The translations under genes were made by a program, and so were the position numbers. Of a stretch of DNA of 64,000 nucleotides, positions 33,571 through 43,222 are shown piece by piece; position 1 is the first letter of the stretch, and every line of letters starts with the position of its first letter. The stretch lies in contig JACEVL010000413.1 in the NCBI GenBank assembly GCA_020284085.1, positions 62,001 to 126,000 on the forward strand. The letters run 5' to 3'. This stretch comes from Aporrectodea caliginosa (taxonomy: Eukaryota; Annelida; Clitellata; Crassiclitellata; Lumbricidae). The notes under the pieces were generated by a model. It worked only from the letters and a program-made list of their open reading frames with translations. It had not been told where the DNA came from and ran no database searches.

Positions 33571-35171
33571 TCAGTTCATTTTAGCGTAAATCTGAATTCT
33601 ACCTTTCGATGCCATCAGCGTAGGAGTTGATTTCAATGCTCTTGCTGCTGTCATAGCGACAGCGGACGTTTTCGAGACTTCAGAAGTTTTCGTTACCACT
33701 TGAGACGTTTTCTGTGTAGCTTTAGTGAGTTGTTTGGCTGTAGAGATTGTTGTGGATGTAATGAGTGTAGTATTAAAGCCTCTTGTAGTTTCACAGCTGG
33801 AAGTAAGTTCGGTTGATGATTCCTCTGCAGTGCGCAATGAAGAGCGAGTGTCTGATGTTCCTCGTGTTACATCTTCTGTATTAGTTAAAGCAGACTGAGT
33901 GCTTGAAACGACTTTTATGTCAGTAACCTTTGATGTCTTTGATCTTTCATTTGTCAAATCCTTGATCGTTCTTTCAAAGCAGATGTTCGGCAATTGACAA
34001 TTTATGTCAAACTGTAAATCTTCATTGCCTGCAGCTAAATGCAAAACACGAACGAACACTTTCAAACAACTCACCTTACACATTTGTGTACAAGATCATA
34101 CAAACCATATAGATGAAAAGGACGTAATGGTATATTCTGTTATTATGCTCTACGCATTATCCACCCATTACTGATTCAAATCCGCTTAGCAAACACTTAA
34201 CCTACTCATGATTACGCATCGTTGTTGTTTGCGCAGTGGATATACATGTTGGTACCGGACTTTATCAGGAAGTACACGTAAATGATTATAGAAAGAGATC
34301 CTGAGTGGCCGAGTGGGTTGGTACCCGCTCGTCACGCCGGCGCCCCGGGTTCGCTTCCCGGTCGGGTCGGTTTATCAGAGATTAATTTCTCGGATCTTTA
34401 CTGCGGGTGGCTCGGTCGCAATATAAACGTGGAGTACGAGGTTGCTTTCTGCCTCCGACACTAATCATCTTCGATATGAAAAAGTGTCGTTAAGCCGAAA
34501 TACAACATGATTATAGAACTTATTTTAGTAATTATTCGTCCTTCGCTGCAGGGATAACAGACCTAAAGAAAGTAGGTCTGTTCTCCAACAAAGGACGAAT
34601 ATCTAAAATAATAAGTTTTATTATCATTTACTTTATAAAGAAATTAGATCTTCTAGGTTTACTAATAATAATATAATATTTATTCTTTAATGAAGCGCCT
34701 AACAAGCGCACTGCGCTGTACATATACATGTTATGACGATTAAACAATTCACAAGAACACAAATTACAGACGACACAAATCAACAAAGTTGCAGCTAGAG
34801 CTAATTCAAGGAGCCTTACGGGAGTAACTTTCAGACGAGAGTGCTATCCTTTATACTATGCCCCTCCATAGTTAATAGATTCGCTTTCATTGAAAGAAAT
34901 CTGAAAGAAATTGCTTAAGTAAACAACGTCTGGTTAAATTCCTCCTCTCATTTACATCAATAGAATCGACAAAAATGAACTTGAATTCTGTCGGTCACAT
35001 TAGTTTACCTTAGGATGATTGAACTAAATAATCAGACTTAAATAAGCATTCGCCATAAATTACGGATGGAAGTTGCGAAAGCATACAAATAATTATTGTC
35101 AACTTACCAACTGCTAGCTTCAATAAGACGATGATTAGACAAACTCGCACAACGAGAGAAACACAAAACAT
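33571..35171 (-). CDS. Secreted Thr/Ser-rich protein, two exons
   Basis: Exon 1 (35171-35108) encodes a start Met and a signal peptide with a hydrophobic core (MFCVSLVVRVCLIIVLLKLA), ending at a consensus donor G|GTAAGT. Exon 2 (34028-33571) follows an acceptor GCATTTAGCTGCAG; the split codon G|GC is in phase and restores the frame. The mature ~150 residues begin with NEDLQFDINCQLPNICFERT, with two Cys close together, and continue as a mucin-like tract rich in Thr, Ser, Ala and Lys (STELTSSCETT, NTTLITSTTIST, TKATQKTSQVVTKTSE), a likely O-glycosylated stalk. It ends at TAA. No transmembrane segment follows. Family unknown. The exon structure is my inference from splice signals and phase. Confidence 0.55.
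34294..34506 (+). repeat. tRNA-derived SINE with 12-bp target duplication
   Basis: Flanked by ATGATTATAGAA at 34282-34293 and 34507-34518. The head has A-box GAGTGGCCGAGTGGGT and B-box GGGTTCGCTTCCC (34347-34359), spaced like a tRNA; the body ends GTTAAGCCGAAATACAAC. It lies in the intron of the Thr/Ser-rich gene. The intact duplication suggests a relatively recent insertion by LINE machinery. Confidence 0.9.
34670..35100. other. Non-coding stretch, SINE/LINE debris
   Basis: Part (34745-34800, AACAATTCACAAGAACACAAAT) resembles the flank of the SINE at 6540-6600. Lies in the putative intron. Confidence 0.35.
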
Positions 35172-35332
35172 TTTAGCGCATAATCTGGTTCTTAATTATT
35201 ATTTTTTTACAATTCTCTGACGTAAGAAAACAAGCTAGTTAAGCAATTCACGATAGCAGCCACTCAATCAGAATGGATGTCAACTAAGTGAATGCAATCC
35301 ATCAAGTTGTCTAAATATCACGTGACGATGTG

Positions 35333-35587
35333 TTTACAGTCGTATTGCTGAAGCAGAGAAACACGTGATTCAGATAAAACAAAGACGATATTGTTTCTCG
35401 AGCTTGAACTATTATTGGTCCCGTCTAATAACCAATTGGAATGTTGGCTGGGTGACGAACTCTGTTCATGCCAAATATCATTTAGAACCAGCTTTAGCTG
35501 TACATTTATATTTCAAGCTCGATAAACAATATCGTCTTAGTTTTATCTGAATCACGTGTTTCTCTGCTTCAGCAATACGACTGTAAA
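35333..35587. mobile_element. Short MITE/snapback with ~75-bp arms
   Basis: TTTACAGTCGTATTGCTGAA at the left is answered by TTCAGCAATACGACTGTAAA at the right, and the arms stay paired to AGCTTGAA / TTCAAGCT with few mismatches. Each arm carries CACGTG. I see no clear target duplication. It lies just upstream (on the minus strand) of the signal-peptide exon, so it could sit in that gene's promoter. Confidence 0.85.
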
Positions 35588-35796
35588 CGGGTCTAGGATA
35601 TTTCCCCCCGGACGTTTCCCCCGAATGCATTTGAGTAGGCCTAGTTATAGTTGACAAGAAACGCGTAAATAATTAATCTGCCTAGCAATGGATCATTGTG
35701 TGCGAATTGTCAGGCCTAAGCGAGCGTAAAAAGAGTAGGTTAAAGTGCTAGATGAATGCAGCCATTGGTCTGTAGGCCTATGTGCGTACAAGCGGT

Positions 35797-36204
35797 GGCA
35801 AAACTGGGAACGGCGGTCCCAAATTATGAAATGACGGCGGTCCCAAATTGTGAACTAAAAGAAATCAACAGATGCCGCTTTCTTATAGTTTCGCTAAAAC
35901 GTGCTATAATTATGTTCTCAGGAATCCAGCTTCTAAGTACTTAAAACATTATTTTCATCCAGCTTCTGTTGAATGGAAACTTAGTTTCATCCATGCAACC
36001 AGCTTGGTATCCAGCTTCTATATACGGGAAAAATTATTTCGATCAATCCAGCTTCTATTTCAACACAGGAATGTTTTCATCAATCCCAATTCCATTTAGG
36101 GAAAGTTTTTCATCAATCCAGCTTCCATTTTAAAGTGAAGTTATTTAATAACTTTGTAGACTTCTTTCATTTCATAATTTTGGACCGCCGTTCCCAGTTT
36201 TGCC
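35797..36204. mobile_element. MITE with TCATCAATCCAGCTTC array
   Basis: TIRs GGCAAAACTGGGAACGGCGG and CCGCCGTTCCCAGTTTTGCC are exact inverted repeats at the tips. The sub-terminal part (GAAATCAACAGA..GCCGCTTTCTTATAGTTTCG) and the array match the 1779-2203 MITE, but the outermost TIR bases differ. The left TIR is partly duplicated (CGGCGGTCCCAAATT appears twice). Confidence 0.85.
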
Positions 36205-36236
36205 AAAATGTTTCTTAGATAATTTAGGTATAGAAC

Positions 36237-36405
36237 CAGGCACGTAGCCAGACTTAAATTCAAGAGGAGGCAAATTCGCAGACCATTGGCAAAATCCTGG
36301 TCATTGGGGTCATTGGTCAATAGAAGTTCTACTACTGAGTACGGTATGTATAAAAAGCAAGAGGAGGCAACTGCCTCCTCGTGCCTCAATGTAGCTACGC
36401 CTTTG
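36237..36405. mobile_element. 169-bp hAT-type MITE with 8-bp TSD
   Basis: Target duplication TATAGAAC at 36229-36236 and 36406-36413. The ends CAGGCACGTAGCC and GTAGCTACGCCTTTG are imperfect inverted repeats. Confidence 0.85.
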
Positions 36406-36413
36406 TATAGAAC

Positions 36414-37300
36414 TAGTTTCTAAAGAGGACTGATCCCGTTTACTCATGCCAATGATAATTTTGCGATATTGAAAGGGAGTTTAAAGACTGGCATTTTGGA
36501 CGAAACTGAAGCCAAATCAAAGATACTTAATTAAAACTTTTAAAAAATCGTAATCGTAAATTGACATAGCGCTGTTTCAAGAAAAGTCAACATATTTACC
36601 CGGATGAGTTTGCATTAAAGTACAAACACGCAAACAAAATATATTCAGAGCCGGCCATAGTATATTGCGGGTCCTGTGAAGAGTGAACTGTACCGGCCCC
36701 ATGACACAAGTCAAACTGTTTTCCATTGCTAATCATTATAATTATTGTCAAACATGGGAAGCTCACGGTTATGGGACCGTGGCCGCAGGAAGTAGCGCGA
36801 TTGTTTGAAAGGTCGACCTTATCAGCCCTTGGAGAAGATGTGGATAAGCAAAGAAAAAGCAGCCTACCATCTGGTGGTGCCAGTCTGAAGCCTTGATAAC
36901 GAATGAGGGCGACGCTGGTTCCAGTGACGATGCGCATAAGCATCGAGATAGCTTAGAGATAACAGTTAGGGACGTCACAACTTCGCTATTACTCTAACTA
37001 ACCTTGCCAAATGCATCAACTCATTATTACGTGGATATTAGGCCTACGTCAAATAAATCGTCACTTATGCACCGGTCGATTGATTTATGCATAATTTGCT
37101 GTTTTTCATGAAAGTATGAAAATAACTTTATTTCTACTTAGTGAAACTCAGTGCCAAACACTATTCAGCTCAAAATTTGTTTTTACCATTTATATGCAAT
37201 TTTTACTTCCCGTCCCCGTTTTGGGGACGCTATTATAGGCACAAATGGGTACGGTACGGCTTAGTAGGCTACGTGAAGTTTCAAGGTTGGCATAAATTAA
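36414..37300. other. Non-coding stretch
   Basis: Short open frames on both strands at 36596-36978 overlap and have no family features. Confidence 0.4.
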
Positions 37301-37318
37301 GGTTTCAAACATGTAATC

Positions 37319-37968
37319 AAACAGATAAGCATACCAGTAGCTAAACACATACAAGTTTGCAAACATCAAACTCATTGTCTGGTATAATTATGATGATCAA
37401 AGGTCAAATAATCAAGGAAAACTGTCCAATAATGTAGGCTAATCAAAAAGATAAGCATACCAGTAGCTAAACACATACTTGCAAACTGATGAATGTCCGG
37501 ATGTCCCGATGTCACATTTGCAGCAAATGTTGTGGGGCGTGGTGGTGTAGAGGTATATTTGGTGCCTTGCAGCCGGAGGGTTGCGGGTTCGAATCCACCT
37601 CAAGCCGCCGCCGCGTAGGGACCCTGGGCAAGTCCTTCACTCGCAATTGCTCATGCGCTTCGGTGTGACACTCCGATTCAGTGTCCGCGCTGTATTCCGG
37701 AGCGCCTCTGAGTAGAAATCTTGAAGGGGCGCTATATAAATATCTGAAATGAATGAATGAATGAATAATAATGACCATAATGTATGTCAAGCTGGCTTGT
37801 TGAAATTATTTTGGAACAAAACTTACTATTATTGCAAAAACTGTTTATTTGGCTATCATGACAAGTTCTACAGCAGTTCTGAATAACAGTTGTTGCATAC
37901 TGGAGAATATAGTGGAACAATTCTGATGAATGTCCGGATGTCCCGATGTCACATTTGCAGCAAATGTT
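37319..37968 (+). repeat. SINE family C between local direct repeats
   Basis: The SINE (37535-37770) has B-box GGTTCGAATCC (37586-37596), the core CCTGGGCAAGTCCTTCACTC shared with 31605, and a (GAAT)n tail. A 46-bp direct repeat starting CTGATGAATGTCCGGATGTC flanks it at 37486-37531 and 37923-37968, and AGATAAGCATACCAGTAGCT is also doubled (37322, 37450). These look like local duplications around the insertion rather than an ordinary target duplication. Confidence 0.7.
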
Positions 37969-37980
37969 CCTTGCTTTTAA

Positions 37981-39512
37981 CACTAGAACGTCGGCTCTTT
38001 TCTACCACCTAAAACGTCGGAATGGGTAATTTTTGACCCATACAGTTTCATTCATAGAAACCATGTATTTTTGAAGGATAATTCTTCTGCAGCGGAAAAT
38101 TCCGCCCCATGAGTAATATTTTGGATACAATTCCGCGGCAGGAGACCTTTTCGCATGCGTAGTCTTCGGCGCATGCGCATTGTCCAAACTGTCCTACTTA
38201 TATCAATTGGCGTCGTGAGGGTCGGTTAGGGTCAGATTAGGCGCTGTGAGCGTCGGTTAGGGTCAGGATTGGGGTTAGTGTCGTCATTAAATAAAATGCT
38301 AAACACTTTCCGCCGCATAAGTAATTTCTTCATGAACTGCGTGGCGGAATCTTCCGCCATAGAAGCACCACGCATTTTTGCACGAGTCCTGAAAAATAAC
38401 TGAATGATTTACTGATATCATTGTAATAAGCTTTCAGAATGTTAAACTTTTAATTTATTTATGCTTCCCCTAAAGTGCCTGAAGGTAGGCTACTTTTTAG
38501 AGGCGTCAAGTTCCCCAAGCGATAGGCCTACTGAACATGAGTCGTCTCCCAGACACGCTCGTGCTTCTGTTTCAGTGCATCGTTGGATGATGTGACGCAT
38601 TATACCTTCATCAACAGAAGTTGAAACGCGATCAAGATAGAATATGTTCTTATTTGTTGTGTCGCAAACAGCGTTAGTCCTGAAATTGCACGGTGCACGT
38701 TCTGACTGCTTAGCCTTCAACGAGGTGCATCATCGGGTGAAATCGAAATCCAAACATTGCCATCCCTTGATGCTTCCCTGGTTTCTGTAGCTGCTACATT
38801 TGGGTTGTCACGATGTTGAAATGATGAGCGACCCCTCTGTAACCACGCCCTCGTCCTCGACCACGTGCACCCCCTCGACCACATGCACGCACACTTCCAG
38901 AGATAGGAACTTCAGGATTTCTAATGCTAACGGTTAGTATTGTCCACCATCATCAACTTCTACTTGCCTCAATAGACAGGTTTTGTATTCCGGTATCTGA
39001 GACAGAGGCCTCACTATCATTGACTTCTGATTCGATCGAAGTGTTCTCACCAATTTCTTGGATCAAACGAAGGGCTTGGTTTGCTATATGCATATAATCG
39101 TCCACGACGACTCATTTTAGCGCAGGTATCGATAAAACTCAGATATAGCTGTTTTTATATCAATTGTGTTTGAAACAATAAACAAAACTGTTTACAAATG
39201 GCTGGAAGAATGTGAGCTTTGCAAAGCCGTCATAAATGTGTAAGGTTAATATAAGATGTACACTAGAAAAATAGGCATTTGCAGTAATAGTGTCATGGGT
39301 CAAAAATGACCCCAATACGTCCTTCTAGGTATTGGCTGCTATAGCTCCTATACCTGACCAGCTATTAATAAGATTTTTCTTCTGTGCCTTTGCGGCCACA
39401 ATGCCATAGATTTCATAAAATAGTTTCCTTTAATGGTTACTGGGTGCTACATGACACGCTCGCAAAGTGCGCTATTGGTCAAAAACGACCCATGCCGACG
39501 TTCTATAGTTAC
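37981..39512 (-). mobile_element. piggyBac relic
   Basis: TTAA at 37977-37980 precedes a piggyBac-like end CACTAGAACGTCGG; the other end reads CCGACGTTCTA and is followed by TTAA at 39513. Sub-terminal TTTTTGACCCA / TGGGTCAAAAA pairs occur at both sides, as in many piggyBac elements. On the minus strand near 38850-39110 there is an acidic Ser/Glu stretch (IGENTSIESEVNDSEASV) followed by a GRGGARGRGRGRG tract, suggesting the N-terminal part of a transposase. Stops interrupt it and the catalytic Asp residues are not seen, so it is dead. Confidence 0.55.
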
Positions 39513-39832
39513 TTAATCGCCAGTCCTTTCCAATCCTTGCCTCATAGAGTACGTTCGAGGTTAACAGCCTCATCAGGCCGTGCAATGTCGCTAAACAACG
39601 AAAAAACTGACAAACAGAGGGTAGTGCCAGTTATGAGGCTGGAATAAGGAGGGCGACGTTATTATATACGATATTTATTATTGGCAACGTTAGTCATAAT
39701 TATTCGTTTTGATGCACACTGCACAGCGTCGTTAACCGAAACTACCAAAAAGGTTTCTATAGTTGTGTGAAGTGCTTCTCTGACAGAAGAAGAGCGGTAT
39801 GAAGAGAAGTGAAGTACGTGTTAGCGACTTCC

Positions 39833-40960
39833 ATGGGTGCCCGCACGTTGGGGCAAGGGGGGCAAGTGCCCCCCCCCTGGATTTTTATCTAAGTCTATAT
39901 ATATAATTAAAATTAATATATTTTAAATAATGAAATTCCAAGTACAAATATTTGTTTCGTCGTTGGCCATCGTCATATATATATATATAATTATATACGC
40001 ATGACGATCAATGTATATATATATGCATAATTATATATATATATATTTAATTATATATATATAGTGTTTATACCAGTAAGTCTTACAGCAGGTATCATTT
40101 AGCCCGAGTCAGTTGATGGCAGCTTAATCAACCCCATCAATATCTGCTGCAGCAGCCCATTGGGGCACATCGTACTTCCAGCCAAGGAGGTCTTAATATG
40201 CATCTATTAAGACCACTGGCGTAACGAAGGGGGGGCAGAGGGGGCAGCCGCAGTCGGGCGCAGCACCAGAGGGGCACAAAATTAGCTTTTAGTGGTACAG
40301 TACTACGACAAGAACGATTAAAAGTCAACAAGAAAATTAAGAGGGGGTGCAGTCATCAACCCTTGCCTCTGGGCGCTGAAACTCTTCGTTACGCCACTGA
40401 TTAAGACCTTGGTCCAGCCTACCCGACCTGACACCAGTGTACGTCCCTCGATCCTCCGCCACAACTCCGTCCTTAATGATTCCTCTGAGAGATACAGCGT
40501 ATACAGTATAAGAAGTATCAGAAGAAATAATTCATCAAACCTGGTCGCCGCCTAACGATTGACATCTGGCCAGTGCACCACTTGGGGCAGCAATGCAGCT
40601 CTTATCTAACGGACCTTTGGGAGTCACCTCTGACCAGATTGAGCTCCACGAGATCCAACAGTTACGGTACTAGGGTGGCTGCAGCCCAAGCGGGTTCAGG
40701 ATTCAGACGATGCCAAAGCCCAGTCAACTTCGATATGACAGCGTATAGTCAAATAAACGTATTTGTCAGTCAATGGACAGTAGTGCTCGCTAGTGGCAGG
40801 ATATTTTAACAGGACTGTTATAACCTTCAATACGCTCGAACATCCACTACGCTCATCACTCGTTGTTGGGCACTTTCGCAGCTTAACTGTGGAAGACGTT
40901 TGCAGACAGGTAGGCAGGACTTATATACAAATAAGTGTTGACAAAGACCCAAGTTTGTGC
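39833..40960 (+). repeat. ~1.1-kb repeat, inverted partner of 51545-52577
   Basis: Starts CCATGGGTGCCCGCACGTTG and ends in GGCAGGACTTATATACAAAT. Nearly its full length matches the reverse complement of 51545-52577 (GCCAAGGAGGTCTTAATAT, GACCTGACACCAG, CTAACGATTGACATCTGGCC, GACCAGATTGAGCTCC, CACTACGCTCATCACTCGTTG). Contains an (AT)n-rich section at 39895-40070. No coding capacity seen. Confidence 0.8.
40214..40399. mobile_element. 186-bp hAT-type MITE with 8-bp TSD
   Basis: Target duplication ATTAAGAC at 40206-40213 and 40400-40407; TIRs CACTGGCGTAACGAAG and CTTCGTTACGCCACTG are exact. It is absent from the repeat's partner copy near 52150, which confirms insertion after the family spread. Confidence 0.9.
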
Positions 40961-41425
40961 CATTACACATGTATAATTAGCCTCGTGCTCTTAAGCCGAA
41001 AATGTTTCATTTCATTTACTAACAACAGGAATTTCTTGTAAGTGACCTATAAATTAATAGGCCTAAATTCGAATAATCAACTTTTCGACATGTCCACATT
41101 TACCACTAAATTTGGTCATAGGTAGGCTCGAGCTACACTATACCTGCTGATTAATGGTGAAGTTTCTTTAACTCTCTGTTCCTACCCCGTCTCACACATC
41201 TGCGTTTGAAGTTGCTCATAATAGTTAAAGGTAGGCAATCGCTGCATTTTATCTCGGTAGCATTAAAAAAAGAAAAATAGCTACCATCTGCAGTTAAATG
41301 CATATTGTGTGCACTGGGTCGCATGCAAACAGCAACTATACCACATATATTAGATCTGTTTTCCTTTCCATTATGTAACTCACTGCGGTTTGTCAGTTTG
41401 TTCTATTAAACAAAGATATATATAA
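40961..41425. other. Non-coding stretch
   Basis: No element ends or gene features supported. Confidence 0.4.
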
Positions 41426-41429
41426 CGGC

Positions 41430-41535
41430 GCTAATAGCAGCCTACAAAGCATATCCGCCCGACGGGGGCTCGAACTCGGTACCTCTCGGTCTCTGTGCCA
41501 GATGTTATCCAATGCGCCACGGGCCCCCCCAATTA
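41430..41535 (-). repeat. tRNA-Arg-like SINE, family B, second copy
   Basis: The reverse complement carries GGCGCATTGGATAACATCTG and GAGTTCGAGCCCCCGTCGG, closely matching 6620-6740. Confidence 0.7.
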
Positions 41536-42215
41536 TCAACATTTTTATTTATTTACTGTGTAATTAGTAGTAAAGTTACCGAGCCAGGAAAGAAACTTAT
41601 ACGAAGGCAACCAGATAGGCCTACTATTTTTCCTCGTATGATGTTGCACTATGAGTTCATCCTTGTATCACACAAAAATATAGCAAATGTTTGTCCTAAA
41701 CAGTTACAATAAGTCTTATTATGAACAATTTCACTTATTTACTCTGGAATTAGTAGTAAAAACTTTTAAAATAGTCATCAGAATGAAGAACATTGAGCTT
41801 CAAATCAGTTACAGAGCATCATAAAAAATTGTCTTTTTAGCTAAATTAATTCCCAAGGAGCTGGTTGTTAACCGCATAGGTTATTCCCCAGTTAAGGGGT
41901 TAAATTAAGGCGACGTCTTTTCAAGACACTCCACTTCTTTGCTAGTGTTCGTCATGCAACGTGTTGTAGCGTAATGTAATATAAAGTATATTATCGCCTC
42001 CGAAGAACACACTGAAGTCATACAACAATTTATTCTCATGCAAGTGATGATTGAATGGTTGGAGAAGTTATTGTCATGTGTCGAACCCAACTGAAGAGTT
42101 AATGACGCTGTTACTATGTGTCCTTCCTCTCAAATGCCTTCCTCTCTTTTGGCCAAGTGCAAGAATACGGGAATGGCCTCCGGTTCACCATGATGAAGCT
42201 GGCTAACGGCAAAAG
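41536..42215. other. Non-coding stretch
   Basis: No supported gene. From about 42220 the sequence becomes the duplicated 3' flank of the cGAS-like gene. Confidence 0.4.
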
Positions 42216-42424
42216 GTTTAAGATCCTTCCAGTTGATTCTCCTATCCACGTAGTGACAAGTAGGATTTTGCTTTTCAACACTGAAGTCGCCACACTACGA
42301 CGGTGATAGTTTAAGCCTGGTCACGTTACAATACCGTTGAAGTATTCAGCACAGCATGTCACGAAGCACACATGTAGCAAGAAATCAGAATTTTTTAATT
42401 GATAATATGAATAGACTATTGTAA

Positions 42425-42598
42425 TTACTGTTTAATAACTTCAAGCTTTCGTAGAAGAAATCTGCGAATGATGTTCTCAAATGGACGATTAGTTGTTTTC
42501 TGAGCAACAAATTCAGTCATTGCTTCTGAATACGGAAGATTGCAGTCGATACAACATCTGACTTTTAAATATTTTGCAAGAAAATGTTTTCAAGAATA
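42425..42598 (-). pseudogene. Stranded original C-terminus of the cGAS-like gene
   Basis: The minus strand encodes HFLAKYLKVRCCIDCNLPYS, EAMTEFVAQKTTNRPFENII and RRFLLRKLEVIKQ to a TAA at 42425-42427, matching the 8160-8510 copy. The MITE at 42601-43222 separates it from the rest of the gene. Compared with the paralog, one base is missing near 42588, so it is now also out of register. Confidence 0.85.
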
Positions 42599-42600
42599 TA

Positions 42601-43222
42601 TGTGATGTGCTCTATCGAAACCAGGCGAATGTCGCAAAATAGAATTTCGAGAAAATGGCCAAAAACGACCTGCTGGATAAAAATTTTGTGTTTTGAGTTT
42701 TAATCAAATTCCTGTAATATAATTATTACTTTATCCAAAAAATTATTTAGATGAAAATATTTTGCATTTTAACCTGCTAAAATCGCATTATTGTAGAAGA
42801 TCCTAAAAGAAAGAAATAAAAACAAAATTTTTAATGGAAATATTTTGCCTCCTACAATTGCCATCTAGCGAATGGACGTAGCTTATTTTACATGCATAGA
42901 AAGATCTAAATGTCTATTTTTTGAAGATATTAATGTCAAAATTTTGTTTAAAAAACCTAGGCAATCATAGCAGAAATTCCAAGACCCCTATAGCCCAATT
43001 ACCATTAACAATCTATACAGCATGTACAATGAGCGCGATTTTCTCGATATCGGTATTCTCATGATGTAACACTTTAAACTAGCATATCTCAGGTTCTACT
43101 GAAGATATCTTAATAATTTTTGCATTGTGAAAAATCCTGTGGTAAAGAAAACAAAATAAAATGAAAGAAACTCTTTTTTGCAAAAATGCGACATGTGCCT
43201 GGTTTTGATGGAGCACCTCACA
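42601..43222. mobile_element. 622-bp TA-flanked MITE inserted in the cGAS-like gene
   Basis: TIRs TGTGATGTGCTCTATCGAAA and the inverse ...TTTTGATGGAGCACCTCACA pair for ~36 bp. TA flanks both sides (42599-42600, 43223-43224), suggesting a Tc1/mariner-type target. The paralog at 8300-8350 shows the uninterrupted sequence. The interior is AT-rich and non-coding except that the host frame runs 41 codons into it. Confidence 0.8.

Noticed and set aside
34294..34370. Functional tRNA gene
   Set aside because: A and B boxes are present but the acceptor stem does not close and a SINE body with a 12-bp target duplication follows.
38215..38280. TTAGGG telomere-like repeats
   Set aside because: Only a few GTTAGGGTC words in a longer imperfect repeat within a piggyBac relic.
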